Part shown: one piece after another, positions 58,737-64,000 of the stretch
How positions within the stretch are numbered: the stretch's first letter is position 1
Layout: each line of letters opens with the position of its first letter
Origin: Pokkaliibacter plantistimulans
GTDB taxonomy: Bacteria; Pseudomonadota; Gammaproteobacteria; Pseudomonadales; Balneatricaceae
Assembly (NCBI RefSeq): GCF_003194385.1
Contig: NZ_LAPT01000109.1
Span: forward strand, 1-64,000
Length of the DNA: 64,000 nt
Reading direction: 5' to 3'
Translations under genes and position numbers: made by a program
Notes under the pieces: model-generated
What the model was told of the DNA's origin: nothing
Seen by the model: only the letters and a program-made list of their open reading frames with translations
The model's database searches: none

Positions 58737-59120
58737 TCAGTCACCGATGACTTCCACCAGATCAAAATGCATGGCCATAAAGACATAGTCGTCATCCAGC
58801 AGCTCATCAGGCCAGCCATGACGCATGACCGCCTGCAGGTGTTCGGCGTCACAGCAACCTTCTGCTTGCCAGAGCTTTTCCGGGATGGCAGCAAAAGCTG
58901 CCTGATAAATGTCGGTCACGCGGATACGTCCGCGCAGGCGTTGCTGTGCATCCTGCACCATGGCCTCTTCCCCCACGATGAAATGGCGTGGATCGATGGT
59001 GCCGGGACGCTGGCTGTGCAGACGTGACACAATCGCCCGTTTTTTACCTTCCAGCACGCGCTCCAGCAAGGTGTTATCCCCAGTGGAATAGCTCCAGAAC
59101 TGAATCACCTTGAGAGGCAT
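58737..59120 (-). CDS. small ASCH-like domain protein
   Basis: 127 residues: KRAIVSRL, GRIRVTDIYQAAF, AEGCCDAEHLQAV and a closing YVFMAMHFDLVEV fit the ASCH/PUA-like fold, small RNA- or nucleobase-linked domains. ATG 59120 selected as the conserved start; an extension to 59252 is not supported. Faces polB downstream, function unknown. Confidence 0.6.
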   Translation of the reverse strand: MPLKVIQFWSYSTGDNTLLERVLEGKKRAIVSRLHSQRPGTIDPRHFIVGEEAMVQDAQQRLRGRIRVTDIYQAAFAAIPEKLWQAEGCCDAEHLQAVMRHGWPDELLDDDYVFMAMHFDLVEVIGD

Positions 59121-59296
59121 AACCGAACAGGCTCCTGTTAATGGAATGGAAACATAGCATATAGCACAGCCTCGCCCCAGACGCGAAACTACGCCAGTGC
59201 GACCTAAACTAGCGAATATTGTATGCAATCCCAGCTGCGCTTCAGACCTCACTGCTGCTGACCATGCCCGCAGAGACAGACTGCATCCTCCGATGT

Positions 59297-61741
59297 TCAG
59301 TCTTGTGTTTTGTCCAGGTCGTAGAACAGGTCAGCCTGCGGCGCCAGACTCTTGTCATAGCCGTCGTTAACAAAGGTCAGAATGGAGTCAACAACAGGTT
59401 TGAGTTGTCGTTCGATATAGAGCTCATAGTCGAGCGGTGCCGTCGTCAGACCAAGAGCTTCAGGACCATGCAAGGTCAGCACGTATTCGACACTGCTGCC
59501 ACGCTCATAGCGCTCAGGCAGTCCTTGCTGCCGACGATGCTCACGCATCTTGCGCGCCGCCTGCACATGGGGAGGGACGTTTTTTTGATAGGCATCCAGC
59601 GGACGTCGCAGGCGTTTGCGGTAAACCAGCTCGGCGTCGCATCGACCGCCCAGCAGGTCATCCACCTGCTGACGCAGCCAGTTACGATAGGGCTGATTGA
59701 GGAACACCCGCTCATACAGTTCGCGCTGAATACGCCGGGCAAAGGGTGTCCAGTCGGAGCGGACCGACTCCAGTCCCTTGAACACCAATTTATGTTCGCT
59801 GCCCTTGCTGACCAGACCGGCGTACCGCTTTTTGCTGCCCTCCTGCGAACCACGAATAGTCGGCATCAGAAAACGGCGGTAATGGACTTCAAACTGAATT
59901 TCGAGGTGGCTGGCCAGATTGAACTCCGTCAGTAACCGGTCTCGCCACCAGTCATTGATGGCAGCAGCCAGCTCCCGCCCCCGGGCACACGCCTGCTCTT
60001 CGCTGTGATGACCATGTAAATGCACAAACAGTGAATCGGTATCGCCATAGATCACTTCATAGCCCTGCCGCTGAAACCAGGCCTGACTATCCTGCAGTAT
60101 CTGATGACCACGCAGCGTGATCGAGCCGGACAGTCGCCGATCAAAAAAGCGACACAATGGCGAACCCAGCACACCATAGAAAGCATTCATGATGATTTTG
60201 ATGGCCGTTGCCAGCGGAATATTGCCATCACGTTTTGCCTGATCCCGCGCCTGCCAGCATTCCGCCACCAGTGCGGGCAGGATAGGCTCCTGCCGCCAGA
60301 AACTCGCCTGATTGAAGCCATCCACCCGCTCACTGTCTGGATGTGCGCCGGATAACCCTTCTACCAGAGCATAGGGATCAATCAGGAAAGTACGAATGAT
60401 GCTGGGGTACAGACTTTTGAAGTCCAGCACCAGCACATGATCGTACAGCCCGGGCCGGGAATTCATGACAAAGCCACCGGGACTGTCCACCGTCGCATCG
60501 CCAGAGGCATAAACCGGTGCGACATATCCCTTGCGATGCAATCGCGGTAAATACAGGTAGTCAAAGGCGGCAGCTGAGCCCCCTACCCGGTCCAGCGACA
60601 ACCCCGTCAGATCAGCACGGGCAATCAGGTAGGGCATCAGTTTGGCATGATCAAAGATGTCGCTGACCAGCCGACAGTCTTCCAGGTTATACGCGGCCAG
60701 CGCCCAGGGATCGTGGCGAAACAAACGGGTAATTTCTTCGCCACGCTGATCAGGATCTTCAATCAGTTTCTCCCGCCCAAGTAACTCTCGGGCGACTTCA
60801 TTGAGCGCAAAGCTTTCAAACTGCCAGGTAGCCCCCCTTAAGGTATCGATGCCATCCAGTACTACCCGCCCCGGCCAGTCGACAAAGTAATGATTGGTGG
60901 TACGGGACTCGCGCAGATGCACTTCCTGCATTCCCCGCCCCCAGCGCAGCGGGATACGCTCCTGCTCACAGGCTCGTGCGAGCACCTTGAGATCAAACCC
61001 AACAACACTCCAGCCGATAATGGCATCAGGGTCCCAACGCTGAAAATAGTCCTGCATGGCTTCCAGCATGGCTCTGCTGGAGTCAAACCATTCGATCTGC
61101 AACCCAGGATCAACGTTCACCGGTCTGGGTGTTTCCTCCCGTTGCATCAGCACGACGCTACGGTCGGCCATTTGCAGTGCAATGGAATAGATGTGCCTGG
61201 CATCCATGGTAGTTTCGATATCCAGTGACAACAGCCGCAGCTCAGGTTGCACATCCGCCTTACGTGCATGCTGGCTAATCAGGCACAACGAGCCATCCGC
61301 ATTCCGGCGCCAGCTCCCGCGCACTTCGATGCCAGCACGAATACCCCGCTCCATCAAAAAGCGTTCTTGCGGTCGAACATCTTCTTCCATCAATGGGATA
61401 TGAGCGGCCTGAAGTTTCTCCCGACAGCGGTAGAAACCGGTGAGACTGCGGCAGTACAGACCTAGTACAGGCTGCTGCGAAAAATCGGTCAGCGGCAGAG
61501 GCTGCAGACGCCACCCCTCCTGATCAACAAGAGCCTGTTGAGCCTCTGCCGCACTGGCCGCCGGGAGAAAGCAGATCACCTCCTGCTCGGGCACTTCCCA
61601 ATAGATGGCGCCTTCTGCCGTCCATAGCCAGTACCCCAGACACAGGCTGCCAGCCATATCGTAGCCATGGCGACTCAGCACATACCCGCGAATTTGTATG
61701 GGCGCCTCGACATCGGTGGCGATTACCTGATTTGTTGCCAT
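59297..61741 (-). CDS. polB: DNA polymerase II (family B)
   Basis: 814 residues. Exonuclease motifs SLDIETT (Exo I), GWSVVGFDLKVL (Exo II) and YNLEDCRLV (Exo III), then polymerase motifs LDFKSLYPSII (A), KIIMNAFYG (B) and YGDTDSLF (C). Near the C-terminus QADLF is a beta-clamp-binding motif like QLGLF of E. coli Pol II. It does repair and replication restart synthesis; SOS-induced in E. coli, but I see no LexA box in the 361 bp upstream. Confidence 0.96.
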   Translation of the reverse strand: MATNQVIATDVEAPIQIRGYVLSRHGYDMAGSLCLGYWLWTAEGAIYWEVPEQEVICFLPAASAAEAQQALVDQEGWRLQPLPLTDFSQQPVLGLYCRSLTGFYRCREKLQAAHIPLMEEDVRPQERFLMERGIRAGIEVRGSWRRNADGSLCLISQHARKADVQPELRLLSLDIETTMDARHIYSIALQMADRSVVLMQREETPRPVNVDPGLQIEWFDSSRAMLEAMQDYFQRWDPDAIIGWSVVGFDLKVLARACEQERIPLRWGRGMQEVHLRESRTTNHYFVDWPGRVVLDGIDTLRGATWQFESFALNEVARELLGREKLIEDPDQRGEEITRLFRHDPWALAAYNLEDCRLVSDIFDHAKLMPYLIARADLTGLSLDRVGGSAAAFDYLYLPRLHRKGYVAPVYASGDATVDSPGGFVMNSRPGLYDHVLVLDFKSLYPSIIRTFLIDPYALVEGLSGAHPDSERVDGFNQASFWRQEPILPALVAECWQARDQAKRDGNIPLATAIKIIMNAFYGVLGSPLCRFFDRRLSGSITLRGHQILQDSQAWFQRQGYEVIYGDTDSLFVHLHGHHSEEQACARGRELAAAINDWWRDRLLTEFNLASHLEIQFEVHYRRFLMPTIRGSQEGSKKRYAGLVSKGSEHKLVFKGLESVRSDWTPFARRIQRELYERVFLNQPYRNWLRQQVDDLLGGRCDAELVYRKRLRRPLDAYQKNVPPHVQAARKMREHRRQQGLPERYERGSSVEYVLTLHGPEALGLTTAPLDYELYIERQLKPVVDSILTFVNDGYDKSLAPQADLFYDLDKTQD

Positions 61742-62102
61742 GACTTCTCATTGCGATGCAGTCGTAAACACTGCAGTTAAACAATTCGCGCTCTGGATGG
61801 CACTGCTGATGGCCGGAATCGATAGGAAACACGAAGGTTGCCGCCAATCTATCACAGGAAAATTGTTCCTCCGTATATATTGTTGATAGACAAGCCATTG
61901 TTGACCATGCTGTAGAACATCGACTGCCATAATTGGATAAATCCCGTACACTGTTTGTCAAAGCCATGTAACATTTTGACGCACCTGAGAATATGCTCTG
62001 AGGATCATCAGATTTTCTGCCATGATCCTGCGTACCCCGATTGTAAGGGATACGCCAATACCCCGCAGGATGTGCAATTGAGCCCAGGGTTTAGGAGAGG
62101 CT
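61742..62102. promoter_or_regulatory. polB-RR divergent gap with a leader hairpin
   Basis: 361 bp with no gene. ATCCTGCG (62025-62032) and CGCAGGAT (62064-62071) form an 8-bp stem with a 31-nt loop ending 31 nt before the response-regulator ATG; likely in its mRNA leader. AGGAGAGG precedes that ATG. Confidence 0.4.
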
Positions 62103-63098
62103 ATGACCTATTCTGTTCTGATATGTGATGACTCGGGTCTGGCTCGCAAACAGATGGCCAGAGCCTTGCCGGAAAGTTGGGCAACCACACTGGACTTCGC
62201 CACCAACGGTGCAGAAGCGGTCGCCTGGTTACGCAGCAATCCTGTCGATGTGATGTTCCTTGATCTGACCATGCCGGAAATGGACGGGTATCAGGTTTTG
62301 GAATGGCTGCAGCAGGAAGGGCTCGAGGTCAAGGTCATCGTCGTCTCCGGTGATATTCAGCCGGAAGCCCACCAGAGGGTCATGAACCTTGGTGCCCTGG
62401 AGTTTCTGCAAAAACCCGTGGCTCCGGAAAAGGTACTGGAAACCATCGAGCGTTTTGCTCTGCGCCCTGACACCCCCGCCAGCCAGAATACAGTGACTGC
62501 CGAGTTTGAGGTTGACCTGCAGGACTGCTACCGCGAGGTGGTCAACGTCGCCATGGGGCAGGCAGCTGACCGACTGGCGCGATTACTGGGGGTGTTTGTC
62601 CGGCTGCCCGTACCCAAGGTCAACTTTATCGAGCCCACCGAAATCCAGATGGCTCTTGAAGCGGTGTCGGACCATCAGAGTCTGTCGGCAGTCTGCCAGG
62701 GCTTCATTGGCTCAGGCATATCCGGTGAGGCGATGCTGCTTTTTGCAGACTCTGATTTCAGTGATATTGGCCAGTTGATGAACTTCCCCCTGCCATTGTC
62801 CGAACATGACCAGCTCGACCTGCTGATGGATGTGGCCAACATTCTGATCAGCGCCTGTATCAAGGGTATTGCCGAACAACTGGATATCGAGTTCAGCCAG
62901 GGGCATCCCGTGGTGTTAGGCCAGCACTGCAGCATTCGCGATCTGGTATCCACCCTCAATCAACGTCCGCAAAAACTGCTCGCCATCGAGATCAGCTATG
63001 ATCTGGAAGATCAGCATATTACCTGCGACCTCCTGCTTCTGTTCACTCCGCAGTCCGTTCCGGCTCTCAACAGCCGAGTCAGCCTGATCATGGAATAA
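62103..63098 (+). CDS. receiver domain - CheC/CheX-like response regulator
   Basis: 331 residues. Receiver domain 1-120: D9-D10 acidic pair (ICDDSG), phosphoacceptor in FLDLTMPEMDG (D53) and K in FLQKPVAP. C-terminal CheC-like phosphatase fold with E-V-V-N and D-V-A-N pairs at matching positions (YREVVNVAMG; LMDVANILIS). Couples phosphorylation to phosphatase-fold output; the DGC gene follows 5 nt downstream. Confidence 0.85.
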   Translation: MTYSVLICDDSGLARKQMARALPESWATTLDFATNGAEAVAWLRSNPVDVMFLDLTMPEMDGYQVLEWLQQEGLEVKVIVVSGDIQPEAHQRVMNLGALEFLQKPVAPEKVLETIERFALRPDTPASQNTVTAEFEVDLQDCYREVVNVAMGQAADRLARLLGVFVRLPVPKVNFIEPTEIQMALEAVSDHQSLSAVCQGFIGSGISGEAMLLFADSDFSDIGQLMNFPLPLSEHDQLDLLMDVANILISACIKGIAEQLDIEFSQGHPVVLGQHCSIRDLVSTLNQRPQKLLAIEISYDLEDQHITCDLLLLFTPQSVPALNSRVSLIME

Positions 63099-63103
63099 CT
63101 GCT

Positions 63104-64000
63104 ATGCCAGACCAACACGATAAAGAGTTCAACGAGTTCCATTGGATGGTGAACATGCTGCAGACCCTGGATGTCGGTCTGGTCGTCATTGACCGCCAGC
63201 AACAGGTGCAGTTGTGGAACGGTTTCATGGAAAATCACAGCGGTATGAAGCCTGATGTCGTCCGCGGTCGTCAGTTGGCAGAAATCTATCCGGAGATGCC
63301 TCACGACTGGCTGAATCGTCAGCTCAGCATGATCTTCACGCTGGGTAACAAGGCTTTCTCCACCTGGGAGCAACGCCCCTATATCTTCCCATTCCATACC
63401 TACCAGCCCATCACCGGGCAGGCAGATCTGATGTACCAGAACGTCACCATCATTCCCCTGCTGGGGCTGGATGGACGGGTCAATCACGCCTGTATGATGG
63501 TTTATGACATGACAGATGCGGCGGTCAACAAGCAGGGTCTGAAAGCAGCCAACGATGAGCTGGCCATGATCAGCCGCACAGACGCCCTCACCCGGCTGTT
63601 CAATCGTGGGCACTGGGAAAGCGAGCTGGAAAAGACCTATCGCCGCTACCAGCGCACAGGCGAGCCCCATTGTCTGGTGATGTTTGATATCGACCACTTT
63701 AAAAAGGTCAATGATGGCTTTGGCCATCCTGCAGGTGACGAGGTTATACGGCAAACCAGCCGGATATTGCGTGCCTGCTTGCGTGTTACCGATGTGGCGG
63801 GTCGCTATGGTGGTGAGGAGTTTGGTGTCATTCTGATCAACACGGACATTGCCGGTGCCAACTTCTTCGCTGAACGCCTGCGCAAGCAGATTGAAAAACA
63901 TGCAGTGAACTATGAAGGGCAGTCCATCAGCTACACCATCAGCGTAGGCATTTGCCAGCTCAGCCAGACTATCCACTCCCACAAGGACTGGCTGGAGAAA
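63104..64000 (+). CDS. PAS-like sensor diguanylate cyclase (GGDEF), 3' end beyond the window
   Basis: 299 codons visible, open at 64000. An N-terminal PAS-like domain (LDVGLVVIDRQQQVQLWNGFMENHSG) is followed by GGDEF: DALTRLFNRGHW, FDIDHFKKVNDGFGHPAGD, active loop GGEEF at residues 236-240 and an I-site RVTD at 227-230. It should make c-di-GMP and be product-inhibited. The ATG lies 5 nt after the response-regulator stop, so the two form an operon. Confidence 0.92.
   Translation, partial: MPDQHDKEFNEFHWMVNMLQTLDVGLVVIDRQQQVQLWNGFMENHSGMKPDVVRGRQLAEIYPEMPHDWLNRQLSMIFTLGNKAFSTWEQRPYIFPFHTYQPITGQADLMYQNVTIIPLLGLDGRVNHACMMVYDMTDAAVNKQGLKAANDELAMISRTDALTRLFNRGHWESELEKTYRRYQRTGEPHCLVMFDIDHFKKVNDGFGHPAGDEVIRQTSRILRACLRVTDVAGRYGGEEFGVILINTDIAGANFFAERLRKQIEKHAVNYEGQSISYTISVGICQLSQTIHSHKDWLEK

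Noticed and set aside
61742-62102. SOS box expected before polB
   Set aside because: No CTGT-N8-ACAG arrangement found on either strand in this gap.
63011-63982. Minus-strand frame opposite the diguanylate cyclase
   Set aside because: The plus strand encodes a clear GGDEF protein with all motifs.

Overview
The window is chromosomal DNA of a gammaproteobacterium with Pseudomonas/Oceanospirillales-like gene order: ffs-dnaX-ybaB-recR, rnd-ycgL-ycgN, thrS-infC-rpmI-rplT-pheS-pheT-ihfA followed by tRNA-Pro, a glp cluster and a lutABC-type lactate operon. I see no CRISPR array, prophage, complete insertion sequence or rRNA operon. The species cannot be fixed from the sequence alone; a marine or plant/soil-associated Oceanospirillales-type heterotroph fits best (inference).

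Layout. 1-6 kb: a short inverted-repeat element, a small haem-oxidase-like membrane protein, then a tight two-gene unit of a FadR-type regulator fused to an amidohydrolase, overlapping a YdiJ-type FAD/Fe-S 2-hydroxyacid dehydrogenase, with a FadR-family operator in front. 6-14 kb: small secreted proteins, a MoxR ATPase/CoxE pair, cysK, yafJ and a periplasmic VWA protein. 14-21 kb: RNA and DNA housekeeping on the minus strand (ycgN, ycgL, rnd, recR, ybaB, dnaX with an intact frameshift cassette, ffs), then a degenerate PilZ protein and kdsA. 21-25 kb: a pseudokinase-TM-FGE-fold protein, cytochrome c, a small zinc-ribbon protein and a secreted duplicated-domain protein. 25-30 kb: glpK, glpR and glpD with GlpR-like sites. 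30-36 kb: Nudix, DUF2788, FAN1 nuclease overlapping an XPD-like helicase with an N-terminal nuclease-like domain, and an M15 peptidase. 36-42.7 kb: an accessory island with MarR, tannase, aromatic-acid transporter, NepI-like exporter and AraC regulator, plus gene remnants. 42.7-50.3 kb: two identical tRNA-Pro genes and the translation operon. 50.5-54.5 kb: an LldR-like regulator divergent from lutABC, with an operator. 54.5-61.7 kb: nagA and an amino-sugar kinase, MgtC-like, AstE-like, ASCH-like and polB. 62-64 kb: receiver-CheC-like protein and a PAS-like/GGDEF diguanylate cyclase cut by the window edge.

How the parts work together: the window is rich in 2-hydroxyacid and C3 oxidation (YdiJ, GlpD, LutABC), each under its own regulator (FadR-type, DeoR-type GlpR, FadR-type LldR-like). 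The least ordinary objects are the regulator-amidohydrolase fusion coupled to ydiJ and the pseudokinase-FGE membrane protein, in which both domains appear to lack their catalytic residues. The dnaX programmed-frameshift cassette (Shine-Dalgarno-like element, A AAA AAG, 6-nt spacer, 8-bp stem, immediate -1 stop) can be read completely.
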